64,000 nt of DNA from assembly GCA_963814745.1 (NCBI GenBank), contig CAWFEA010000018.1, forward strand, positions 1 to 64,000, in the 5' to 3' direction. Made by a program: the position numbers and the translations under genes. Under the pieces are notes generated by a model. The model was not told the DNA's origin and did no database searches. It saw only the letters and a program-made list of their open reading frames with translations. Source of the stretch: CAWBRT01 sp963814745. Its GTDB lineage: Bacteria; Acidobacteriota; Terriglobia; Terriglobales; Acidobacteriaceae. This document shows positions 34,542 to 42,770 of this stretch, one piece after another; the stretch's first letter is position 1; each line of letters opens with the position of its first letter.

Positions 34542-35879
34542 TCAGTACGGATGACGCGCGGCTTTGATGCGCCCACTGCGGACGGCATCCTTGAACTTTT
34601 CATAGTCCAGCGTGATCTGGTCAGCATAAGCGACGGCAAATTTTTCGATTGCCTTGTCGAGCTTCGTTCCCGTGCCGATATAGGCTGCCAGCACGCAAGG
34701 GTCTCCGGAGCGGGCGTGACCCTTCGCCAGGATTTCCCCGGAGGTCTGCGCGTACAGAAGTATTCCCTTGCCGTGGAGATCTTCGTCTTCGATCGATGCT
34801 TTGTGGTCGCTCAACTGCCTTACGAGATAGTCGCGCCCGCCAAATCGGGTCCAGCCCAGTAAGATATCCGATTGGGTTTGCATGCGGCGTTGCCCCACCA
34901 CGACACGCTGACCATGGTTGCCAACGACGTTGGCGCGGCGAAGATAAGGCGCATAGGCGGAAGGCAGTTCTTCCTTGACCTGCAAAAAAAGCGGGTCGCC
35001 AGGGCCGTTGCCGAGGTACAACACAACGTAGTCATGGGTGGCAACACTGCCGGTTCCAACCACCTTGAAGGCGATATCCACCGGCCGGTAGAAGCTGAGA
35101 ACGTGCTGCCGCTCGGGGGCCAAAGTTTCACGATAGCTTCCCAGGGCCCGCGAAATTACGGCGTTCAGGGGGCTGCCGACGCGGGTAAGGAACGGCTTTG
35201 CTTCTTTGAAGACGTACGTTCCGTCACGCCGAACGGTGGCCAGCTTTTCAAGGTTCTGCAGGGGCGTCGCTCTGGCGGCCTTGTGCAGGACAGAGCGGAC
35301 TGGATCACCTTCGGGCAGCCGGCTTATACGGACTCTTGCCATCTCCAGCCGCGTCAATTTGGTAAACCGGAGCATGGCTTCCCGATAGGAACGGACCAGA
35401 AGCTGCACCGATTCCTGGCAGAGCCGATCGGAGTTTCCCGCTTCCCTTCCGGCAAGGATCAGGCTGGTCGCCATCCGTTTGACGTCCCACTCCCAAGGTC
35501 CCCAGACCGTTTCGTCGAAATCGTTGATGTCGAAAATCAGGCGGTCGTCGGGCGTGGCGAAGCAGCCCAGGTTGCGTACGTGGGCGTCCCCGCAGATTTG
35601 GACCTCGATCTTGGTCACGGGGAGGGTGGCCAAATCCGCGGCCATCAGCGGGACCGCGCCGCGAAAGAGGCCAAACGGAGAGGCCGCCATTCTTCCCATT
35701 TTGATGGGCAGCAGCTCGGGAATTCGATCTTTGTTGGCGGCCATCAGAAGCTCGACCGGATCATGGGAACGCCTGCCCACATCCCACTTTGCCTGGTCGG
35801 ATCGCTTCAACCTTTCGCGGCGGCTCAGGCCAATTTGCTTGCTTGCTTCCAGCCCGAACTTCGGTTCTCTGCTCGTCAT
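34542..35879 (-). CDS. DUF2252 family protein
   Basis: 445-residue cytoplasmic protein of the DUF2252 family, which is related to kinase-like phosphotransferases; the biochemical role is not established. Hallmarks are FGLFRGAVPLMAADLA (near 69-84), QICGDAHVRNLGCFA (near 94-108), IFDINDFDET and GPWEWDVKRMATSL. The GDAH and DxND-type motifs resemble the catalytic loop and metal-binding loop of aminoglycoside-phosphotransferase folds. No partner gene is adjacent; the neighbours are convergent on the left and unrelated on the right. Confidence 0.88.
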   Translation of the reverse strand: MTSREPKFGLEASKQIGLSRRERLKRSDQAKWDVGRRSHDPVELLMAANKDRIPELLPIKMGRMAASPFGLFRGAVPLMAADLATLPVTKIEVQICGDAHVRNLGCFATPDDRLIFDINDFDETVWGPWEWDVKRMATSLILAGREAGNSDRLCQESVQLLVRSYREAMLRFTKLTRLEMARVRISRLPEGDPVRSVLHKAARATPLQNLEKLATVRRDGTYVFKEAKPFLTRVGSPLNAVISRALGSYRETLAPERQHVLSFYRPVDIAFKVVGTGSVATHDYVVLYLGNGPGDPLFLQVKEELPSAYAPYLRRANVVGNHGQRVVVGQRRMQTQSDILLGWTRFGGRDYLVRQLSDHKASIEDEDLHGKGILLYAQTSGEILAKGHARSGDPCVLAAYIGTGTKLDKAIEKFAVAYADQITLDYEKFKDAVRSGRIKAARHPY

Positions 35880-36108
35880 GTTTCAACCCTCGTGGCGGTT
35901 TCCAGTCCAGAGTAGTCTAGAGCAGTATAACGAAAGGACTTCTCCCGTGGTTGCCAAAGTCAAAGCAGATGAGCGGCGACCTGGAATTCCAGCCACTCTT
36001 TGGGCATTTAGAGACGGTAGGGCTGCCCACGATCTGGAGGGACTCACCGGGACAAAAAAGTCATTCGTGCGTGGGGGTTTACCTCACCTAGCTCTTCTTT
36101 AACGCGTG

Positions 36109-36495
36109 TCACGCGGCTCTTGCGCTGCTTTCCCTTCCGCTATCGAGGTGAGAATCCACATTGATATGGAAAGAGTCCAACTGACAACCGCGCCCGGGCG
36201 TGGTTAGCCGGTTGATGGACGAGATGGCGTCAGTCAGGTCTCTTGCGGTCATTTCTTTTATCTTTAGTGTGATCTCCAAATCGTACTTCACGGCTTCGCC
36301 ACGCTCTCCCCTGGACCCTGATTTGTCATCGGACAGAGTTCCTCCCAACATTCTGGAAAGGCTGAATAGCGAACGGCCGCTGCAAACCGGGCACTTGTCA
36401 TTCGCGCTGGTACTGACCACCTCGCAGTCAATACACAACACCGCAGTCTGCACGGAAATAAATTTCCGATCCGGACCAGCTCCGCCCAGCATCAT
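36109..36495 (-). CDS. Small zinc-ribbon protein of unknown function
   Basis: 128-residue soluble protein. Two CxxC pairs, CIDC and CPVC, are 12 residues apart near residues 20-40 and form a likely zinc ribbon. After it comes a charged region and a beta-strand-like C-terminal part (KYDLEITLKIKEMTARDL). The start at 36495 is favoured by AAGGGGGC 4 bases upstream; an in-frame ATG at 36525 has no site. It lies 133 bp downstream of the GGEEF gene start region on the same strand and could be part of the same regulatory neighbourhood. Function is unknown. Confidence 0.7.
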   Translation of the reverse strand: MMLGGAGPDRKFISVQTAVLCIDCEVVSTSANDKCPVCSGRSLFSLSRMLGGTLSDDKSGSRGERGEAVKYDLEITLKIKEMTARDLTDAISSINRLTTPGRGCQLDSFHINVDSHLDSGRESSARAA

Positions 36496-36627
36496 ACGCC
36501 CCCTTACTCGTGATGGCGAGTGCACCCGGCTAGTAGAGAGGGAAGGGACGAGGCCCAGGGTTGCCCGGGCGGGGCTGGAGAATCTGCTTTTCGGGAAACA
36601 TATCCCGGAACTTCAGAATAATCCGGA

Positions 36628-37578
36628 CTAAGATCTTGCGGCGCTGCCGGCAACCCGGTTTCTGCCGCGGCGCTTCGCTTCGTAGAGCGCGGAGTCGGCG
36701 CGCTGGAGTAACTCCTCCAGGCTCTCATCGAGATTCGGATCGAAGGTCGCGACCCCGATCGATGCGGTTAAAGAGCACGGCTGGCCATCAAACTCCAATG
36801 GCAGGTTTTCCATGGATAAACGCATCAACTCAGCGCGCTGCCGCAGATCCGCATGGTCGCAGCTTGGCAAGACGACGAGGAACTCTTCTCCGCCGAATCG
36901 TCCGGCGGCGTCATAGGAGCGAAAACTGGATAGGAATAGACCACCGACTCGCCTTAATACCTCGTCACCGGCCAGATGTCCGAAGGTATCGTTGACTGCT
37001 TTGAAATGATCCAAGTCAAGGATCATCAGACCGACCGTGGTCTGCCGCCTGCCGGCCCTCGCGATCTCCCTGGCTAAGTAGTCGAGAATGGCGTCCCGGT
37101 TGAGCAATCCCGTCAGGCTATCGTACATGGCAACCCGATGCAATTCGTCGCGGGCGTTCACTAATTGCTCTTCCAACTTCAGAATCCGGCGACCGGTCGC
37201 GAGCCTTGCGGTCAGCTCCGCCAGGTCGAACGGCTTGCGAATGATGTCATCGGCCCCGGATTCCAATCCAGCGACAACATGCGCCGCCCCCGATTGGCTC
37301 GTCAGCATCAGAATGTAGGTGTATCGCTCCGCCTTGCTCTCGCGAACCCTGCGGCACACTTCGATCCCGCTCATGCCCGGTAATTCCGAATCCAGGATCA
37401 TCAACCGGGGGGCGTCCGGGGCCCGAAGCACGGTCAAAGCCTCCGCACCATCTTCCACGACCACGGGGTGAAAACCGTACTCAAGCAGGCAGTTCTTCAG
37501 GACCGGACGCTGAACCGCCTGGTCGTCGACAACCTCGTCGTGGACGACCAGCACCATCACCCTGGATGCGTCCGTCAT
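36628..37578 (-). CDS. Response regulator with diguanylate cyclase (GGEEF) output
   Basis: 316-residue REC-GGDEF protein that should make cyclic di-GMP from GTP when phosphorylated. The receiver domain (8-125) has phospho-acceptor Asp63 (ILDSELPGMSG), Ser94 and Lys115 in RKPFD. The first acidic pocket reads HDE rather than DDE, which may weaken metal binding. The cyclase domain has DLDHFKAVND (188-197) and an intact GGEEF (229-233). An RSYD (220-223) lies exactly five residues before it, so the product-inhibition I-site is present. Start at 37578 follows GGGAG; Met at 37593 is an alternative. It lies close to a triple-PilZ gene on the same strand. Confidence 0.92.
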   Translation of the reverse strand: MTDASRVMVLVVHDEVVDDQAVQRPVLKNCLLEYGFHPVVVEDGAEALTVLRAPDAPRLMILDSELPGMSGIEVCRRVRESKAERYTYILMLTSQSGAAHVVAGLESGADDIIRKPFDLAELTARLATGRRILKLEEQLVNARDELHRVAMYDSLTGLLNRDAILDYLAREIARAGRRQTTVGLMILDLDHFKAVNDTFGHLAGDEVLRRVGGLFLSSFRSYDAAGRFGGEEFLVVLPSCDHADLRQRAELMRLSMENLPLEFDGQPCSLTASIGVATFDPNLDESLEELLQRADSALYEAKRRGRNRVAGSAARS

Positions 37579-37799
37579 CTGCACGTCTCCCATTACCCTG
37601 CTCTGCGTTTCTCCTGGCGCACGCACAACTCGATGGAGCGCCATACCAAGCTCTACGCCGCGTGAATTGCCAGCCCAGTGCCGAACAATCGTCCAACCGC
37701 TTTGGCATCGTCAAAAAAACCCGTGGGCAACAACTTGTCACGGGTCGGGAGGGTACAGGAGTGCTTTTGAAAACTAGCCCGCGGCGCGCATGCTGAGTG

Positions 37800-39101
37800 C
37801 TACCCGCTCCGCTGCTTCTGGTACTCGCGTGGAACAATTTCTATCGGGTCAGGGGTTCGCCTGAGATCTTGTCTCGAATTCCCTTCCGCCAGAATGTCGA
37901 TCTGGCCAGTTCCAAAACGACCGAGGCCGGCGATCAAGGCCTGCAGGTTCGCCGCGTCTTTTTCCGCCAAGTCCCTGAATTTCAATCCCATCCCCATTCC
38001 AGGATGAGTGGTGCGCACCTCCGCGCTCGCGCGAACTTCGACACCGTTCACATGCACCGCGAGCGCGATTCTGTCATGAACATTCAGTGGCGTCATGATC
38101 TCGACATAGCACCCGCCCAGACTGATGTCAGCGACCGTGCCGTGCACGAAATGCTTGGTATCCGGGTGATAAATAGAGGCTCCCCCGGTACAGACGTAAC
38201 GGCGCCAGACTCGCCTTTCCACGGGGCCGCATTCATCCATAATGACCCCGGTAAAGTCAATTGCCCAGATGCTTTGCGCCAGATCCAAGCTACGCAAGCC
38301 AACATCGTATGCCGGTTGATTGTCGTGTTTGCCGCTCCACATCACGCGGAAAGGACCCTTGCGATCCTGGTAAGACACAATTACGACTTCGTTTTTCTTG
38401 ACCTCGCAAGGCAATCCGCTCAGGTAGACGCCATTCCGGCTAACGTTCTCCGTCATTGCGTTCTCGACAAATGGACGTCCCGCTTTGCTCATTCCGAAGA
38501 CGCGAACCGGCACCTGAACTATGAGACGAGGCTCTCGGGACATGCGCTGCAACAGATCGGTCCTGGGCAGGAAATTGACGAACCGCGACTGCACCGGCTT
38601 TGCCTTCTGCGGCGGGGTTTGTTTGACGTCCGGCAGTGAGGCCTGATTGGCATCCTGCGCTGGGAGATCAGCCGCCGCCTGCGGCGAGGCATCGGTCGCA
38701 GTTTCGACGAGCAGGGCAGACACGGATTCATCTGAGGGAGCTGAGGCAGCAGGCTCCGAGTCAGGCGTGGCCTCTGGTTTGGGTGGTTGACCGGAAAAAC
38801 CGTCTCCGGGGATATGCGGAATCGCCCGGCCCCAAAAATTCTTCCACGCGCCAATGATCTGAAGACCGGCATGGCCGGTCTTTTCGCTCCAGATCACTCG
38901 GGCAGGCGCGCTCTTGGCGCCGTACATGATGCTGATTACGGTACCGCGGCAGCAGGGCCGCCTGAGACCCTGGACTTGTACTCCATTCAGAGTCAAATCG
39001 ACGGTGGTGCAATCCTGTTCGAATAGCTCGCCGTCAGCGCTTTCGCCGCACACGCGAACGGGAAGAGTGAGCCGCAGCCGAGTCTCTTTCCGCAGTCCCA
39101 T
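37800..39101 (-). CDS. Protein with three PilZ-like domains
   Basis: 433-residue cytoplasmic protein built from three PilZ-type beta-barrels: about 4-100 (KETRLRLTLPVRVCG), 185-290 (REPRLIVQVPVRVFG) and 295-405. A Pro/Ala/Ser-rich linker of about 80 residues separates the first two. The third has the complete c-di-GMP signature ERRVWRRYVC plus DISLGGC. The first has only a partial signature (DLTLNG), and the second has ENVSRNG, so ligand binding is most credible in the third. PilZ proteins act as c-di-GMP receptors controlling motility or exopolysaccharide. It lies upstream of the GGEEF gene with a 221-bp gap on the same strand. Confidence 0.85.
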   Translation of the reverse strand: MGLRKETRLRLTLPVRVCGESADGELFEQDCTTVDLTLNGVQVQGLRRPCCRGTVISIMYGAKSAPARVIWSEKTGHAGLQIIGAWKNFWGRAIPHIPGDGFSGQPPKPEATPDSEPAASAPSDESVSALLVETATDASPQAAADLPAQDANQASLPDVKQTPPQKAKPVQSRFVNFLPRTDLLQRMSREPRLIVQVPVRVFGMSKAGRPFVENAMTENVSRNGVYLSGLPCEVKKNEVVIVSYQDRKGPFRVMWSGKHDNQPAYDVGLRSLDLAQSIWAIDFTGVIMDECGPVERRVWRRYVCTGGASIYHPDTKHFVHGTVADISLGGCYVEIMTPLNVHDRIALAVHVNGVEVRASAEVRTTHPGMGMGLKFRDLAEKDAANLQALIAGLGRFGTGQIDILAEGNSRQDLRRTPDPIEIVPREYQKQRSG

Positions 39102-39271
39102 GAGATCAAGACTGCGCCTATCCAGCCAGGGAGCGCAACTTACGGCGGTAACGATTACCCTTTACAGGGGTAACGCCCCATGGTAACTGTCCGATACGCA
39201 CGCCTCTGCTTCACTTTTCGATGCATTCAAGAGGTCGCTCACTGCCCGGTCATGGTAGTAAAGTGAGCTGT

Positions 39272-39961
39272 ATGAAGATCGTTATCATTTCCGACTTGCA
39301 TGGCAATTTCGACGCGCTCTCCGCGCTGCCGGAGTGCGGCGATGAGCTTTGGGTCCTGGGAGATCTCGTGAACTACGGACCGCAGCCTTCGGAAGTCGTA
39401 GATTTTGTGCGTGCTCATGCAGCCGTTGTGGTACGCGGCAATCATGACAACGCGGTGGGATTCAATGTAGATCCCCGCTGCAATCCTCGCTATCGCGCGA
39501 TGGCCAGCGCTACCATGCAGGTCAGTACGGCTGAGTTGGGCGAGGAAACTAAAGAATTTCTTCGCGGTCTACCCCAAATCAAGACCCTGGAGCGTAACGG
39601 CAAGCGGTTCATGTTGTGTCATGCCATTCCCTCCGACCCACTGTACGGATACTGCTCAGAGGCCTCGGACAGGTGGCAGCAAGAGGTGCAAGCCATTGAG
39701 GCGGACTATCTTCTGGCTGGCCACACGCACACGCCATTTATCAAACAGGTGGGGCGAACAATCGTAGTAAACCCCGGCAGTCTGGGGCAACCGAAGACCG
39801 GCAAACCGGACGCCTGCTACGCGGTATGGCACGACGGGAGCTTCGAACTGAAGCAGTTTTCCTATGACCTGAAGCGCACCTTAGAGCGCATCGAGAACAT
39901 GCCGGTACCCGCTGAGATACGGAGAGACCTCGCGACGGTACTGCGCACGGGCTCCATCTGA
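39272..39961 (+). CDS. Metallophosphoesterase (YfcE/MJ0936-like)
   Basis: 229-residue calcineurin-fold phosphoesterase. Metal ligands are visible in order: ISDLHGN (Asp8, His10), VLGDLVNYGP (Asp31), RGNHDN (Asn57, His58), LCHA and the terminal GHTHTPF pair. The compact length matches YfcE-type phosphodiesterases rather than large nucleotidases. The natural substrate is not predictable. The first ATG of the open frame (39221) lacks signal, while Met at 39272 opens the canonical beta-strand MKIVIISDLHGN. It lies between the PilZ gene (divergent) and the HD-GYP gene (same direction, 140 bp). Confidence 0.88.
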   Translation: MKIVIISDLHGNFDALSALPECGDELWVLGDLVNYGPQPSEVVDFVRAHAAVVVRGNHDNAVGFNVDPRCNPRYRAMASATMQVSTAELGEETKEFLRGLPQIKTLERNGKRFMLCHAIPSDPLYGYCSEASDRWQQEVQAIEADYLLAGHTHTPFIKQVGRTIVVNPGSLGQPKTGKPDACYAVWHDGSFELKQFSYDLKRTLERIENMPVPAEIRRDLATVLRTGSI

Positions 39962-40101
39962 TGTGAACGGAACGGGTTGCGCGGCAGAGATGCGGCAGTC
40001 CGTCCTCACCGGTGAAAATGCGCCGAGGACGACGATTTGTTTTCGGTCGCGAGTACAACTATGATTTGTTGGCCGGATGTTCCCCATTGCAAGGAGAGGC
40101 G

Positions 40102-42060
40102 ATGACGACGACCGCCGCTCAACCCCTGCCGGTGGTACTTTATTTTCCCGACGATATGGCGGCACGCCAGGCAAGCGAGGCCATTGTCGGCTTCACCTGC
40201 ACGGCTTGGCAAAATGGGATTCCGCACCACGAAAAGGGCGCAGTGCTGTTAAGTTCCTGCGAGCGTACCTTGCGCGAGCATTGGCCTAACTGGCGGAAGG
40301 ATGCTTACCTGCGCGTCATCGCGCTTAACGATGAGCGCTTCCGCGACCCCGACCTGGACGCGGAGGTTTATGCCTACCTGCCGGCGCGTACTCCGGCGCC
40401 CCTGCTGGAGCGCATGGTGGGAAACGCGCTCAACAGTATCCGCCTCAGCGGCGTGCGGCAGCATACCGACCAGCGTCTGGACGAAGCCGGGCGGCAGATC
40501 GACGAATTGAACCGCATCGGCGCCGCACTCTCGGCCGAACACGACACGCGCAAGCTGCTCGAAGTGATCCTGACCAAGTCGCGGCAGATCACGCGGGCGG
40601 ATGCGGGATCGCTGTACCTGATCGAAGATATGGATGGAGAACGCCGGCTTCGCTTTGCCTTGGCGCAGAATGACAGCGTGCCGATCCTCCTCCGTGAAAG
40701 CACGATGGAGGTCAACCCCCAGTCTATCGCCGGCTACGTTGCCCTGACCGGCGAGACGGTGAACCTGCCCGACGCGTACCACCTGCCGGAAGGCGTGCCG
40801 TATGCGATCAACCGCAGCTTCGACGAGGCCTCGGGATACCGCACGAAATCAATCCTGGCGGTGCCGCTGCGCAATCAGAAGAACGAAATGCTCGGACTGG
40901 TACAACTGATCAACTGCAAACGCGACTCGGCAGCCTCGCTGAGCACGCCGGCAGCGGTCGAGACGGGAGTGACGGCCTTTACCCAGAGGCATCAGGAACT
41001 GGCGACCTCGCTCGCCAGTCAGGCGGCCGTGGCACTGGGAAACAGCCGTCTGCTGAAAGATATCCATGGCCTCTTCGAGGGAGTCCTGCGGGCATCGGTG
41101 GCGGCAATCGAAGCGCGCGATCCGACCACCTGCGGACATTCTTTCCGCGTGGCAACCCTCGCCTTGAAGCTGGCGGAGGCCTGCGAGCGGGAGGGCTTGC
41201 TGCACTTCACGCCCGAGCAGATGCGCGAGATCCGTTACGCATCGCTACTGCACGACTTTGGCAAAGTCGGGGTGCGCGAGGACGTCCTGGTAAAGGCCCA
41301 AAAGCTTTATCCGCTGCAGTCGGAACTGATCCTGTGGCGGTTGCAAGCGGCGGCCCACACCGCCGAAACAGCGCTGCTGCGCGAGCGCTTGGACTTCGTG
41401 CTGCAATACGGTCCCGAGTCATATCGAAAGGAGCAAGGCCGTTTCGACAGAAAGCTCGCGCAACAACTCGGCGAGCTGGCGTTTTTCCGCGAGACCATCG
41501 AAAAGGCTAATATTCCCAGCCTGCTGTCGGAAGGAAGCTTCGAGCTGCTGGAGCAGATTGCCGCGCGCTCCTACAAAGATGCGGAAGGACGGCGCCAGCC
41601 GTTGTTGACGAAACAAGAAGTGCGTCAACTGTCGATCTCCAAGGGCTCGCTGGACGATGAGGAGCGGCGGCAGATCGAGGCGCACGTGGAGCATACGTAC
41701 CAGTACCTCAGCCAAATCCCGTGGACAAAGGATCTGCGCAATGTGCCCCGGATCGCGCGCGCGCATCACGAAAAACTGAACGGAAGCGGATATCCGCACA
41801 AGCTCGCTGCGCCGGAGATTCCATTGCAAGCGCGCATGATCGCTATTTGCGACGTATATGACGGAATTACCGCGTGCGACCGTCCTTACAAGAAAGCGGC
41901 GACTTCGGAACAGGCATTGAATATTTTGGCCGCCGAGGTCGCCAGGGGCGAACTCGACGGCGAGCTGTTCCGCGTATTCCGTGAAGCTCGAGTCTACGAG
42001 GCGGTTCGCGGCGATCCCCAGCAAATGGCAATCGAGCCTGATTGCCTGGGGGAAGTATAA
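40102..42060 (+). CDS. GAF-HD-GYP domain c-di-GMP phosphodiesterase-like protein
   Basis: 652-residue protein. An N-terminal region of about 135 residues is not recognised. A GAF sensor domain follows (about 140-315), then an HD-GYP domain with His346, HDFGKVG (384-390), a histidine pair HVEH (528-531), HHEKLNGSGYP (555-565) and CDVYDGITACDRPYK (583-597). The family hydrolyses c-di-GMP. The HD and HHE motifs are about 170 residues apart, much more than in the minimal domain, because of a helical insertion (about 400-510). AAGGAGAGGCG directly before 40102 fixes the start over an upstream in-frame ATG at 40012. All catalytic motifs appear intact. Confidence 0.9.
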   Translation: MTTTAAQPLPVVLYFPDDMAARQASEAIVGFTCTAWQNGIPHHEKGAVLLSSCERTLREHWPNWRKDAYLRVIALNDERFRDPDLDAEVYAYLPARTPAPLLERMVGNALNSIRLSGVRQHTDQRLDEAGRQIDELNRIGAALSAEHDTRKLLEVILTKSRQITRADAGSLYLIEDMDGERRLRFALAQNDSVPILLRESTMEVNPQSIAGYVALTGETVNLPDAYHLPEGVPYAINRSFDEASGYRTKSILAVPLRNQKNEMLGLVQLINCKRDSAASLSTPAAVETGVTAFTQRHQELATSLASQAAVALGNSRLLKDIHGLFEGVLRASVAAIEARDPTTCGHSFRVATLALKLAEACEREGLLHFTPEQMREIRYASLLHDFGKVGVREDVLVKAQKLYPLQSELILWRLQAAAHTAETALLRERLDFVLQYGPESYRKEQGRFDRKLAQQLGELAFFRETIEKANIPSLLSEGSFELLEQIAARSYKDAEGRRQPLLTKQEVRQLSISKGSLDDEERRQIEAHVEHTYQYLSQIPWTKDLRNVPRIARAHHEKLNGSGYPHKLAAPEIPLQARMIAICDVYDGITACDRPYKKAATSEQALNILAAEVARGELDGELFRVFREARVYEAVRGDPQQMAIEPDCLGEV

Positions 42061-42770
42061 GGCTTCGTTGCCGCCCGTCGCGGAATCGCCTGAACGCAGG
42101 AACCTTGCTGAAGCCAAAAAAAACGCCAAAGAGCCTGATTTTAGCCTCGCATGCGCAGCAGAACGCAATTACTGGTCATCGCCGCAAAGTACTAGCAGGC
42201 TGCTGAAAAGCAATCTGCTGGGAGATTCCGCATGCAGCCCCTTGCGCAGCGCAGTTATACTGCACACATTCCATAGCGCCTCGCCCGTTGCTTCGGCGCG
42301 TTTTTCAGCAGCCTGCTAGCACCAGTTCCCGGTACTGTTCTGGAACTGGCTGGTGGTTGTCCCGGCGCGAACCCCGCCAAGCACCACAGTCGCTAAGTTG
42401 GGGCTTGTACTCTGGATTTCACTATGTTACTTTCCGCTCGATACTCCTTCGACCTTGTGCTGCGGGGAACGCCGTAGGTGTTCCCTGGTCAGCAGTAACC
42501 TTGGGCAGCGAGGCATTCACGATACAACGTCAGCATTAAGCGTCAAGCTTTGCAGGCGTCATAGTTCGTCCGTCTAATCATCTCTTTGGCTTCCCCGAGT
42601 ATTGACCCTTTAGTCACTTGTAAGCTGGTGCCCACCACCGGATACTTTCGTTGTTAGATGGCGGTACCGCCTCTGGCGCGGCTTTTCAATCCGGACCAAG
42701 TGAGACGGCATTCGTGAGGGACGGGAAGCACATTAGTTCACAATCCCCAAATGAACGTCGGGAGCTTGCC
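42061..42770. other. Long intergenic region before the protease gene
   Basis: About 710 bases with no credible gene. It contains the inverted repeat 42192-42319 (listed separately). The rest (42320-42770) is less GC-rich, with short open frames that look random. CGGGAGC about 7 bases before the ATG at 42771 is the only clear signal. The promoter of the protease should lie here, but no strong -35/-10 pair is visible. Confidence 0.5.
42192..42319. repeat. Inverted repeat with 18-bp perfect arms
   Basis: CTAGCAGGCTGCTGAAAA (42192-42209) is exactly mirrored at 42302-42319, enclosing 92 bases. The arms are the same AGCAGGCTGCTGA sequence that borders the palindrome at 8382-8577 and begins the fragment at 5720, but the interior is different. 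The arrangement could be a terminator for the HD-GYP gene or a small non-autonomous mobile element. Confidence 0.8.
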
